From: Bolinopsis microptera
Lineage: Eukaryota; Ctenophora; Tentaculata; Lobata; Bolinopsidae
Assembly (NCBI RefSeq): GCF_026151205.1
Contig: NC_087082.1
Coordinates: 16,215,365 to 16,279,364, forward strand
DNA: 64,000 nucleotides
Direction of reading: 5' to 3'
In this document: positions 11,109 to 22,200 of the stretch, piece after piece
How positions within the stretch are numbered: position 1 is the first letter of the stretch
Layout: each line of letters begins with the position of its first letter
Position numbers and translations under genes: made by a program
Notes under the pieces: model-generated
Told to the model about the DNA's origin: nothing
What the model saw: only the letters and a program-made list of their open reading frames with translations
Databases searched by the model: none

Positions 11109-12311
11109 TGGACTTTGCTAGATGAGGTTGTACTGACATAAAAGTGGGCATATATTATAGTCAACGGGTACTGAAATGAGCTTAACTAGAGATAGCTGCC
11201 CGGCGGGTTGTTTGTGATTTCTAAGATGAGCTGATGGTGCTGGTACATAAATGCGGTAGTGTTGAACCTTTGTTGTATTTTTAAGCGCAAGATATATTTA
11301 AAAATCATGTTTTAAAAATAAATATCTCAAAAACTATGCACTATAGACCCCATACTGCTTCATAGCTTGTATATAAATATCAATATGGCCATTCTGCTGT
11401 TGTGGTTATCTTGAAAGTCCTACAATATTCAGGAGCTGAGATGGATAGAAAAATCTTATATTTGCGCCTGAGGGCAATGTAGAAATTTTACTACCTAGGC
11501 CAGGGTTGGACTACTGATAAACGTGGGCACCCAAAATCAAATTATTCTAGCCCAGAATGACCTTAAGACCTTACGAATTTTACTCGACCGTGTCGAGTAA
11601 AACTTTATACATTGATTTGCCTGCTTGACTTAACCTAGCTGCTAGGGAAGTTTTTTGTTTGTTAATGCGCTTCAGTAAATTATATCAGTTTTTCTCATTT
11701 TTATCCAAAAGTAAGTCCTGGAGAGCTTCAGCACCTTAATAGTGTCAATATAAACTTACATATTGCGGTAATTTTAAGCCCAAAGTTAAGTTTCTACGGC
11801 CTTCAGAAGCTGAGATAAAAATTTCTCACATACGCGCCTAATATGAAATATGGGCGTGGTTCCCCAAGGCTAAACTAATGGCTCAACATGCCCAATTAAT
11901 TGAATTAAGTAACTTATATAACCTATTTAACTCGATTCAGCAGTTTAAATACAAACTAAACACCTCCCTGCTGCTAGAGTAAACAACTTCGAATTTTCCG
12001 CCAAAAATTGTGTAAATGGGCGTGGTCAGGGTGCCACTACACTTTTATTTACCCAAATTTTATTTTATTATGTTCTAGTAATACTGATGGCATCATATCA
12101 AGCCATTTAGAGACCCCCATCAAATATTATAGGCAAATTTCAATAATTTTGGGAAAATTTTCCCACGCTTTAAAAAGGGCGTGGTCACGGGTTTAAACAA
12201 ACATAAAAAATTATCCACCCAAATTTTTTTTGAAGTAGAGACCCTAGGGAGCACAAATAACATCTCAAACCTTCTAAACTCGCTAAGTTGTGCCAGGTTT
12301 TGACCAGATAC

Positions 12312-13084
12312 TTTATTATTGTTGAGAGTGGGCTCCTTGTTCCTACGGGAATATCGGACTCTCTCTGAGCAACTGATTGATATTTCATGCCCCCGGGTGA
12401 GAGCCAGTGCTCCCCATCGGGGCATGTAATATCAATTCTGCTTTCCTGCCAAATTTGGCTCGAAAGTGTGATAATATGTAATTCGATGGCATTAAATAAA
12501 TAATTAAGTACATATAATAAGCTAGCATGTGTGTAACCTAAAGTCACTTAAGTGACTCAATTTGTTATTCATTTGCCAAGATTCATCTTCTTTTGTTTTT
12601 TTTTATCAAATATCAATAATATTTAAAGTCAATGCATTATCAACTTGCTATATATCCTGATGATAATAATAATAATGAAGTTAAACTTTTTGTACGGTTT
12701 TCCTGCTTAAAAAACTAATTCTACTTTCCAATGTTTCTGATGTTATGACGTGAAAAACGCTTGATCCTAACCATAGTCACGGACATGTTGATATCACTAT
12801 ACACAACGATATCAAGTACAGTAAAACCCCCATTTACCGCGGAGTTTGGGGAAAGGTTTTACTGTACACAAATCTGATAGAACGAATAACAGCCGATGGT
12901 GCAAAAATGTGCGGTATTAGGTCAATAGTGCGATTCCATACCTACCGTACTTATATGTTGCCTCTGATCCCCGACAATCACTAGCTAGACTGAGATACAA
13001 TGGGACTTGCAAAATGTGCTGGAAGATATAGTCATATAGTAGATTATTATACATAACCTGACTGCCTGAGCTTAAATGCCTGAT
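12312..13084. other. Non-coding stretch
   Basis: No supported gene. It contains a TAA/TAATAA microsatellite near 12660-12677 and the tiny palindromic element at 12817-12866. Confidence 0.35.
12817..12866. mobile_element. Very short Tc1/pogo-like palindromic remnant with TA duplication
   Basis: CAGTAAAACCCCCATTTACC (12819-12838) faces an imperfect complement ending GGTTTTACTG (12855-12864). TA lies immediately outside on both sides (12817-12818, 12865-12866). A CAGT(A/G)AAACC terminus and TA duplication are typical of pogo/Tigger-type MITEs; nearly all the interior is lost. Confidence 0.6.
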
Positions 13085-13335
13085 TCCGATGATGCCCAAC
13101 AAATCCATTATGTTGATACCAATCTATACATTTTTCTCTTGTGATGAAGGGTCAGATTGTTATTACACCGAGCTATCAATGTACACTGTTGGCCGTTGGG
13201 CTTACTCCATTCACCATTGTTTGGGTGGGGTAATCCCTGAGCAGAGTGTTTTGCCCACCTTTCAATGATGAATTGTACACTGTTGAGCTTACTCCGATTC
13301 TCTCAGTGGCTATTTTTCACAGTACGCACTATGCC
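13085..13335. repeat. Dispersed low-copy repeat, copy 2
   Basis: Matches 1-190 (both contain ATTATGTTGATACCAA, GTGATGAAGGG and CATTCACCATTGTTTGGGTG) and parts of 18812-19010. Non-coding. Confidence 0.65.
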
Positions 13336-13439
13336 AATAAGTGCAATTATGCCGTGCAGTAAGAGTGCAATCCACAAAGTGACATCTAAGTCATCTTCAT
13401 CACTCCAGTTTGACGTTTCTGTAATATGAATGGCAGCCA

Positions 13440-13745
13440 TTTACTACTTATAGCACACTGAGGCCAGGGTGGGGGGCCAATGGCATAAAATGGAAAGGTT
13501 TTTCCATTTTCTCCATTGAAAAGGTCTCCATTGCATGTTGAAAAAGCGCCCCCCTATTGGCGGCCCCTTCCCTTTTAGAGCCCCTCCCTAAAATTAGACA
13601 AATTAGGTGATTTTAGAGGATACGCCGGCAAATTCTCTGAAAAAATGTGTTTCTAGATCGAAACTCGCAGTTTTGCTAGTACTGAAGTTAATTTTTTCAA
13701 AATTGTCCCAACATTCAAACGACGATTTGGTGCCCCCTTAAGGGG
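13440..13745 (-). mobile_element. Degenerate internal part of the CAGTGGCGTA hAT MITE family
   Basis: The reverse complement of 13540-13735 aligns with the interior of the complete element at 45565-45852: shared CACCTAATTTGT, AAAACTGCG.GTTT and GGGACAATTT blocks in the same order. The terminal CAGTGGCG repeats were not found here, so the copy is truncated or eroded. Confidence 0.6.
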
Positions 13746-14202
13746 ACATATACATAAAGCTTTTATGTCCTGACCGTTCAACTATGACGTGTGAATGTAA
13801 TCTTAATATTCTCTATAATCTATATCTATGAACATTTAACTCAGGCTCAATTGTTAGTTAGCAGAATTGTAGACTTAGCGGAGAGACAAAAGACTATCGT
13901 GGTAACTCGTACTCCATTTTATAGATCTAGATTGCAGAGTACGCTATATAAATATCTACCACATACCACACTTTATATTATCATGTAAACGACTAGTAAC
14001 CGAGTACCGGTCTAGAGATTTGACTGCTGAACCGGAAACAGTCGGGTATCAACCTATTTTCCTGTTAGCTACACCAAAACCGAGTGGCAAACAGGAAAAT
14101 TAAAACTATACTGAAAGGTTCTGGAATTACCGAAGTTCGACACTCGACAGGGGTGATATCTGGAGAACTTAAGTTGTCGAACTAGAGTACGTGAATCCAT
14201 AT
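13746..14202. other. Non-coding stretch left of the MULE element
   Basis: No supported gene. Confidence 0.35.
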
Positions 14203-14546
14203 ATAATAATAGATTGGGAGACATCTGTCCGAAAGCGACATCTGTCCGAAAGCTGAATTAGGGATTTCGGACAGATGTCGCTGTCGGACAGGAGTCGTTT
14301 TTGGCGACATCTGTCCGAATTTCGGATCGTATTGTAATTTAGGTTCACATTCGCATTTCACAAGCTCACAGGTAATCTCGTGACGTTCTAAAGCTGATGT
14401 GATCCCTTAAGATCTGATCCATCGATACGTGATTGACTAGTTGAGAACAGGATCGTGCTAGCCGTACCCTAACAAGCTGTCGATCACATCACAGGACATG
14501 AGTACATATAGGACAGCAGTATGGAGATCACTTATCGCAATCCACA

Positions 14547-14900
14547 ATGGCAACCAATCTTCAGTTTATCCCTGGACGCAAACAAGGCTCGGAGAACCCT
14601 ATCCTAAATGGCTTCAGATACGTCTTCGTCAAGCGAAGTAACGACACCTCCTACTGGAAATGTTCGGAATTCCGAAAGGGTTGCAGAGCCCGCATCCGTA
14701 CCGTGGACAGACAACTGATCACTCCTACTCCTGACCACACTCACCCTGTCCACCATGCTGAAACGACCGTCCACGTCAGCAAACAGAACTTGAAAAGAAA
14801 GGCTTCTGGTGGAGATCAACCGACGAAATACCTCGTATCTGAAGCAGTCGGTGGATTGGGTTACGAATCTAGAGCAAAGCTTGGCTGCCAGCTGTCATCC
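14547..14900 (+). pseudogene. MULE transposase N-terminal part: FLYWCH zinc finger
   Basis: The ATG at 14547 opens a frame beginning MATNLQFIPGRKQGSENPIL. It contains a FLYWCH-type zinc-binding module: FVKRSNDTSYWKCSEFRKGC (WxC..C pattern), then TPDHTHPVHH supplying the histidines. The following LVSEAVGGLGYESRAKLGCQ with SSLNR is the usual segment just after the finger in FLYWCH MULE transposases. The frame then leaves family similarity and ends at 14945. The region that should carry the first catalytic aspartate is deleted at about 14905. Confidence 0.8.
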
Positions 14901-14904
14901 CTCA

Positions 14905-15625
14905 ACAGAATGGTACCCTCTACCGCAACCTGTTCGAGGAGATAGACACCTGGGCTTCTGGGGGCTACCAACCACAATCCATCCTCATGGACTACGAGCT
15001 CGCCATTCACAACGCAGTTGCTTCCGTGTGGCCCTCCACTACCAGACGAGGATGTAACTTCCACTACAAGAAAGCCCTCCTGAAGCATGTTAAGCAGACC
15101 AACATCTGGGAGGAGTACCTGACTCCAAACTCTCCTGTTCGGGATTTCTTCGCGATGACTGGAGCTATTGCCTACGTACCGGAGACTGACGTCCCTCAAA
15201 TCTGGAGACACCTGAAGCCCCTCCTTCCTATAGACATGGCTGAGTTTGCTTCATACTACGAAAACACTTGGATCGGGACATCAACCACCAATCCTAACTT
15301 CGCTCCCCACATGTGGAATCAACACGAAGCTGCACAGATGAGGATTCCTCGCTCATCCAACATCGCAGAAGGTTGGCATCACGGATTCCATTCAATGCTG
15401 TCCTGCTCGAAGCCCACAATTTGGAAGTTCCTTGATTGCCTTAAAGCAGAACAAGCCCTTACAGACGTGAAGAAAACCAAAAGAGACGGGCGGGAACTAC
15501 CTGAGCCACGTGCACCCAAATGGATCCGTTATGATCGACAACTTCAGAGAATTGTAGATGATTACGACAACTACAGCAACCCTATGGATTTCCTTAAAGC
15601 TATCCGAAATTTGACTATGCTTTAG
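14905..15625 (+). pseudogene. MULE transposase C-terminal part
   Basis: Open in a different frame from the FLYWCH part; the recognisable sequence starts about NGTLYRNLFEEI near 14909. It continues through ILMDYELAIHNAV, the CNFHYKKALLKH zinc-knuckle-like CxxH segment, YYENTWIG and SNIAEGWHHGFHSML, which are landmarks of the C-terminal half of MULE transposases. It ends with a stop at 15623-15625. The frame and conserved motifs are otherwise intact, so the internal deletion is the main lesion. With the first catalytic Asp region absent, it cannot encode an active transposase. Confidence 0.8.
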
Positions 15626-15947
15626 ATTTGATTCTGTGATATTGTATTATATTGAATTAATTTATAACATTTAAATAACATTGAAACTATTGTCCAATTT
15701 ATCGACATCAAATTAAAATAAACTGTGGTAGTAAACTATGGCTCAGATCATATCTCAAATTGGACATGTTACGTATACAATTTAGCAAGTAACAGTTTAG
15801 ATCATGTCTCTAATTGGAAATGTGTCGTATTGAAATCAGGTCACAATTTCGGACAGATGTCGTTTTTTTCTGGTACCCTGATTCGGACAGATGTCGCTTT
15901 CGGACAGATGTCGCTTTCGGACAGGAGTCGTGTTACCATAATAATAT

Positions 15948-16872
15948 GCTCTACTGAAATTTTGGTCTGCTTTTAAATTAGTTGCCGAAAAATTTAGTCT
16001 CAATAAATTTGGTTTACAACAATTTTAGTCAAAATTTGGACTAAATTTATGGTAGACTAAATTTTTCGTTCTTAAGGACCAACAAATCACAATAAATCAT
16101 AATTTTGGTTACCATAATTTTAGTCACAAATTTCGCAAATTTTTAGTCTATATTTACTACAACAATTTTGGTCACATTTTTCGACTTTTCGAAACCATTT
16201 TCCATTCCGTTTATTTGATTTTTCCATTATTTAGCTAGTTTTTTCCTCCGATTTCGCATATAAAGTCAGACCTTATAGTTAAGCGTTAGGCATGTTGATT
16301 AAATGATTTGTTGCAATAAAGAAATAAAACAAATAATTTGTAAAATAAAATGCTATCTATCAATTCGGTAATGAGCACTCGTCTGAGCATTACAGATTAA
16401 GCTGCAATGCATTACTCAGGAATTTCAATAACACCAGATCCAGAGTCTGTGACTCTGTATCACTAAGTTTTTCAGTACGCTGTTCGGTTTCTTTTTCACC
16501 CTTTTTCGACTTTTATGATCCTTCAGCCGTTTCAACAGAACATGTTGGGATGGATCGATTAAAAAAGGAATGTCCAATGTAATGTCCAAGAGGAGCTCTA
16601 AGTGCAATAGCACTTTGGTACCGTTTTGTGCTTCGTAGTTTCGCAACGGTCTTTCCTCCCAACAAAGCAGTTCAGTAGTAGGAACGGTGATGTCATTATT
16701 TTAATTATAAGCAATGTAAGCTCAATAATATTCATGTCATATATGCCTACTGAAATTTTGGTCTCCTTTAAAATTAGTCGCCGAAAAATTTAATCTCAAA
16801 AAATTTGGTTTACAACAATTTTAGTCAAAAGTTTGACTAAATTTATGGTAGACTAAATTTGCCCTTCTTAAG
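15948..16872. repeat. Pair of ~125-bp direct repeats flanking 660 bp
   Basis: The segments 15950-16078 and 16744-16868 are direct copies (shared CTACTGAAATTTTGGTCT at the start and TAAATTTATGGTAGACTAAA near the end). Each is itself a hairpin: in the left copy CGAAAAATTTAGTCT (near 15987) pairs with AGACTAAATTTTTCG (near 16055). The interval has no coding domain. The arrangement could be a small terminal-repeat element or two independent MITEs. The left copy abuts the MULE target site. Confidence 0.65.
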
Positions 16873-17349
16873 GCTTTAAGGCTTTAAGGTATATATTATA
16901 CAGATCATCTCTGAATGTGCATTTTTAGCTAGCACGTTAAAGCTGATTTTAGCGAAAACAAGTGACCCCTTCTACAGAGGAATTTTTGTCTCCCTTTGAA
17001 TCAATCAAGCCAGATTATTTGTTGTTTAAATACTGAGATCAAACTATCAATTTACAGGCTATCGTCAAACATGTTGCAAGGCGTCATCTTCAGTGACATA
17101 AGCCTACAAATTTTTAGTCAGTAAAACCCAAAATTCCTCTTTTAAAAACTCTTAAACTGATATAAAATTAAAGTTAAGATGTTAGGAGTAACTGTAAGGG
17201 AAGACCCAAAAGATTTAAAGTCTTGAGTAGTAGAATATACTTCTAAACTTTTAAGACGAGAATTATCAATAAAATCCTCCCTTTGTCGATAAACCCATGC
17301 AATTCTACATTGATTCTGTAAATTTCATGAAAAAATATTGAAACCCTAT
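16873..17349. other. Non-coding stretch
   Basis: No supported gene or defined repeat. Confidence 0.3.
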
Positions 17350-17880
17350 TGAGTTCTACTGTTTTTGAGCGAAATCAGTTTCGCGAATATCGCAAACTGA
17401 GATATGGGTGATTTTGTTGATTTTTGCGATTATTTGAACACAGAATCCACAGTTAGGTAGATAATTGCAGAGAATGTGTTGTTTAGGCTTACCTTTTATA
17501 TAAATTTGGTTTCATTCAAAGATATTGATATTTGATCAATTTGCTATGGGTCAAAATCGATCAAATTTGGTGCGTATGCCCAAATATGGACATATGGTTT
17601 TTGGCTTACAACACAGTCATTTTTTTCCAATCACTAGCGTCTAGGGGATCAATAGCGTCTAGCTACAAGTAGAGCACATAAAATCTGGGGTTTGAGCATG
17701 TTAAGGAGATTTGGCATAATGGGGACCAAAAATGGGCGTGGCTGTCCCGCGGGCACCCAGAGTCTGGAATCCCCTCAAAAGTTCGGTCACATGCCCTGTT
17801 GATCAATTCCTAGATCTCGAAATTAAAATTTCACAAAAAAATCAGCGTAACCCCCCCACAAGTAGAGTATTGGAGTGTAG
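17350..17880 (+). repeat. Dispersed repeat, inverted partner of 640-1190
   Basis: See the shared landmarks at 640-1190: AAATGGGCGTGGCTGTCC, CAAAAGTTCGGTCACATG and CCCAAATATGGACATATGG. The interval ends in a poly-C tract near 17851, the counterpart of the poly-G tract at 642. Confidence 0.6.
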
Positions 17881-18560
17881 ACGTCCGTAGGATTTTAAAA
17901 GCCACTGCTGCGATGTTATCTTCTTATTATTATAAGTATAACACTATAAGGAAATCTCCCCATTTTTTGCTGCTAATTGAATATCTATGATATATAAGAT
18001 TGTGCATCATGCAATCAATCTCGGGCTATAATTCTAATACTCAATCCCCGGGTTAAAGTTGTATCAAGTACAATCTCACATTTCTTGTAACTGTGCATTG
18101 TGGTATAAAATATACCGTACCATATAAGCCAAACCCTCCAAATCTGTAAACTGCAGTACGCAGTGAGTCACCGAGGCGCTATTATATATTATATGGTAGC
18201 ATCTCTCCGCATTATATTCAATTGTGTCACAATGGAGAAATGTATCAGAAATATTTTATACCACAATCCACATTCACATTGGACATAAGTAGGGGAGTAC
18301 TGGAAAGTGGTTTTCAGGGACCCCTGTTTTACGATGCGATAAACCTCAGATAATTGGACACACTGATTACTTCTGCTCGCGCCCTTATCCCGAAGTACGC
18401 TACCTTTTCATAAGACCTAATATTAAGGATTACGTAATATTATTATAAATTGGCAGAAACTGCTCCTATAATTTGGGGGAAATGTGAGGGGTGAAGTAAA
18501 ATATACTGTATAATCTTACGTATAATCATCTTAAGCGAACTCACAGGTATAATGTAATAT
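17881..18560. repeat. Mostly non-coding; includes dispersed repeat copy 3 (left part)
   Basis: Segment 18145-18292 matches 181-345 (CTGCAGTACGCAGTGAG, CACATTCACATTGGACAT). The rest shows no gene. Confidence 0.5.
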
Positions 18561-18682
18561 TGAGATTGATCTAGCCATGATCTTCGAGATTGATCTAGCC
18601 ATGATCCTCGAGATTGATCTAGCCATGATCCTCGAGATTGATCTAGCCATGATACTCGAGATTGAACTAGCTATGATCCCCG
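18561..18682. repeat. 24-bp minisatellite
   Basis: About five copies of a 24-bp unit containing GAGATTGATCTAGCCATGAT, the last copies slightly diverged. Confidence 0.9.
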
Positions 18683-18811
18683 AGAATTGCTAGTAGCTAA
18701 GCAGAAGAAAAATGGGACATGCAAAATGTGATGGAGGAAATCGGTGCCTGTTTTTTTCATCGCATATCATCTCGGTAAGATGACTAAATGAGCTTAAATG
18801 CCTAATTGTGA

Positions 18812-19010
18812 TCATGCTCAACAAGTTTATTGTTTAGATAAAAACAATCGGTCACACACGCCTAGTAGTCATATTTTATTAGGGGCGGATTATTACACTC
18901 AGCTATCAATGATAAATTGTACACTGTTGAGCTTACTCTATTGTTTGTATGGGGTGAGCCGGAGCAAAGCGTTACACCCAGCTTTCAATGATGAATTGTA
19001 CACTGTTGAG
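18812..19010. repeat. Dispersed low-copy repeat, copy 3 (right part)
   Basis: Matches 13090-13290 and 60-150 (GATTATTACACTCAGCTATC, AATTGTACACTGTTGAGCTT). A short tandem duplication containing GGTGACGTGAAAAAACTGGA follows at 19015-19100. Confidence 0.6.
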
Positions 19011-19279
19011 TTTAGGGCGTGCTGATGTGAAAAAAACTGGAGTTTAGAGCGTGGTGACGTGAAAAAACTGGAGTTTAAAGCGTGGTGACGTGAAAAAACT
19101 GTTAATTAATGAAATTTAGATTTAATTGGTTATGTGCGACAGCAGGAGTTCGGTTGAGACCTTCAGATAGGGGTTTATTTAACCTAAGATCGCTTGTTAA
19201 ATCCCCACAATTTAGTATTTAATATTTTACTGAAGTTTATAGACTAATTATAATGGTTGAGTAACAAGTCCCCCTTCAG

Positions 19280-22200
19280 GAGGTCTGGTATACAACTCGT
19301 CTCCCCGGAGCTCCTTCTCCCACCAGCCCAGCAGGTCTTCCTCCGCCTCCACAGGGAACAGACCCGCAGTACCGCTACAACAGTCTCCCTACAGAACCAG
19401 TACTAACACTGGACCTGGCATGAACCTTCCTCCCAACATACCTACGGTTTGTAGCCTTTTTTAAATGTCAAAATTCAAACATATTTTACATCAATGTATT
19501 ACAGTTACATGTACACAAGACCGAAATATCTACAATATCTAATACAGAGTCTTCTTGCGAAGACTTATCTTTGAATCTTCAGACTTCTTCTAATAGTTTT
19601 TTGAGGTATTCTAGAGTTGTTGCTGTCACTTAAAGATGAGGCTTACGTTTCTTATTTTCAGAATTCGCCCTTATCCAGTAGAACGGGTAGAAAAGGATCA
19701 GCAGGAGTAAACCCAGGTCCTCCTATTTCCAGAAAATCTAACAAAGGTACTTTTTAAATAAATTTATGTTATTCCGTCTTTATTATTATATCCAACGATG
19801 GCAGCACAGCACAACTTCATTTATGTAACATTTATGATACTTTTATGATACTTACTTTTATCGCTAGTGTGTAAGCCTGTAAGGGTGACCATTTAGGGTA
19901 TCGAGCTTTTTAGCGACCCATATAAATATTGTAATTCCATTTGATAGAAATTAACATTGTGTGACTAAAATTTGAAGTTTTTCCCTAATTACAGTTATAC
20001 TTGCAATTGCATAAGAGTTAACAATATATATTTTATTTGACAGTATCCAAGAAGTATGTTAATTTGCAATTCCAAAGTGTGAGTTCATTGCTGGCCGCAC
20101 AATTTTAGTAAATAGGGATGACCATTAACATGATTAAAGCATGAAGACAGGGTCCGGTAACCGGTTGGGGCTTCTAAATTACTAATTAGTTAATTAATCG
20201 ACTAATTGCACTAATAGGCTACAGAACACACGGTCATGAATCCGCCCGTGCTAGAGCCGGTAAGATCACCCGTTTTGTTTGAAAGTGATCCAACATGTTT
20301 TGATACATCATTTCAACATGTTTCAACGTGTTTCAACATGTTTAATACAACAATTGAACGTGTTTATAATTTGACGTTACGAATGGTTCCGTGTGGATTG
20401 TGAATTGATTTTGATATTTATGTCATGTTTATTTTAAAGTGACTGTTACGTTATTGATTGTTTTCACCAGTGTTTGATGCGCCTTGTTCAGCAAGATTTT
20501 TGGCACATGCCAGTAGTATTTGTTAATACTACAATGAAGTGTCCCATTATAATATTTGTATTTTTAACATAAATCGATCGACGGTGGCTTTCTCAAAATA
20601 ACCTCACGTATGATCTACAGATTCAAGTCCGGCATCACGACTTCCTCGAAGAAGTCGTAACTTGACCCCGGAAGCACACGAGAAGAGGTCCCGACTGGGG
20701 AGTTTCCAAGAAGCAGAAGTACAAGAGGACCACAAGAGGTCTCTGTCAGAGAGCCAGGTGGTGCTGAACCGGCCAAGACCTGCCAAACTAGCTGTCAAGA
20801 GAACTAGCATCACTCTGAGCGTGGAGGAGGAAAAGATAAGAGGACCTACTCCAGAGATAGTTGTAGAGAAGACGAAGAAAGAAAAGAAGAAACCTCCGAA
20901 ACCTAAGAAGAAGCTCGCCAAGACCAAGAGTTTGGAGGCTAAGACGGAAATGCAGTTCTAAATTATTCCGCCCAAGATCCTGAAGGTGACATTGATGACA
21001 CTGACACTGAAATTGTTCATCGTTCAAAAAGTTTCACAAAGAAAAGCAAAGTGAAACGGAGTAGCTCATCCATGTTTTCTGGATTCCGAAATAGAAGCAA
21101 GACATCTGACCAGAAGGCTGGAGAAGTAGGAAGACTCCCTATCATCACCAGTAGCTGGAAGGGAATAAGTTACAAAGACAAATCCTCCAGTATAGACCGG
21201 CTAAAAGTGAGGTTGTCTAAATCAAGGTCCTCCAGCCTAAAGAGGATGCAGAGTAAGCGGTCCTCCACCTGCAGCATAGACACAGACAGTCAACTGTCTG
21301 CCAGTCTGACAAGTATTTCTGGTCCTCGGGAGGTCTCCTCTCTTGATCGTCGTGCGAGTGTCTCTGTTAATCCTCCATATCATGATCCATTGTTTGACTC
21401 GACTAATGCGGAGTTAGCCGATGCTCTAGGTCGCCCTCCCCCTCCTCCTCCTAAATACTGTCAGGGTGCTCCCAATACGTCTTTAAAACAGCCTACCAAG
21501 AAATCGTCGCTGTCTCGCAAAACAAGTTCTAAGAGCCATACATCTGAAACCAGTGTAGAGGTTGAGTCTGCATATGCTGAGTTCGGGGACTTTTCAGATT
21601 TGCCTCACCGAATGACTCCTAATATGAATAAGCCCACGAAGTTGAGCCTCAGGGCCCCTGAGGATGCTGAAAGTCCTAAAGTTGAACCCGACAAACGACC
21701 TAATCTTGGGAAAGCAAAAAAATTTGAATCTTTCGACACTTCTGAGCTTGATTCAACAGTGGATGCAGTTGTAATTCCGCGTAGTTCAACAGGAATCCCT
21801 CCTCCGAAAGCTTCCTCTCCAATAAAGCGAGAGGTGCGCAGGTTCGTCGTCAATCAAGACAGAAAAGCTTTGATATTGCCATCGAATCTGAATATTCTTG
21901 TCTTGGTGAAATTCCCCGACCGAACAGTCTTGAGCTCGACAAAGGAGTTACAGATGAAGACATCAAAGAAGGAGCAGCAAACTTCCACAAAACTGGCACC
22001 ACAAAAGTTGACACTCCTCGTCCTGGTACATCCCCTCGTACTGTGGCATCTTCTCGACCTATCGCCTCCCCTCGACCAACGCCGGTAGTAGAAGAACCAG
22101 TTGGCTCAATTTATTGTGAATTAGGGGATGTGTTCCTGGATAGTGCTGCAACCCCCACGGCAGATTCGGAGGAAATAGAGGAAAAAATAGACATTTCAAA

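Larger units (their letters stand above)
7073..12311. repeat. Long inverted repeat with arms of about 1.3 kb
   Basis: The left arm (7073 to about 8415) is nearly identical to the reverse complement of the right arm (12311 back to about 10362), once a 664-bp insertion at 10437-11100 is removed. The outer ends begin GTATCTGGTCAAAACCTGGC and its complement. Shared landmarks include GACCACGCCCTTTTT and CAGCAGGGAGGTGTTTAG. The spacer (about 8416-10361) is not inverted. The arms contain no ORF of note. The structure could be a foldback transposon or an inverted duplication; no target duplication is visible at the outer ends. Confidence 0.85.
14203..15946 (+). mobile_element. Internally deleted MULE (Mutator-like) transposon
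   Basis: The element spans 14212-15937, flanked by ATAATAATA at 14203-14211 and 15938-15946, a 9-bp duplication of the size MULEs make (though low in complexity). The termini align base for base when the right end is reverse-complemented, each carrying repeated CGACATCTGTCCGAAAG motifs; further inverted copies sit subterminally near 14266-14330 and 15845-15870. The two transposase frames inside lack the central catalytic region, so it is non-autonomous. Confidence 0.85.

Noticed and set aside
12120..12547. Minus-strand ORFs of 101 and 120 codons
   Set aside because: They overlap each other and the outer end of the long inverted repeat, have no domain and no coding-like composition.
12500..19280. 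Upstream ArfGAP, PH or ankyrin exons of the SH3 gene
   Set aside because: Scanned for the zinc-finger and ankyrin signatures; only repeats and the MULE element were found.
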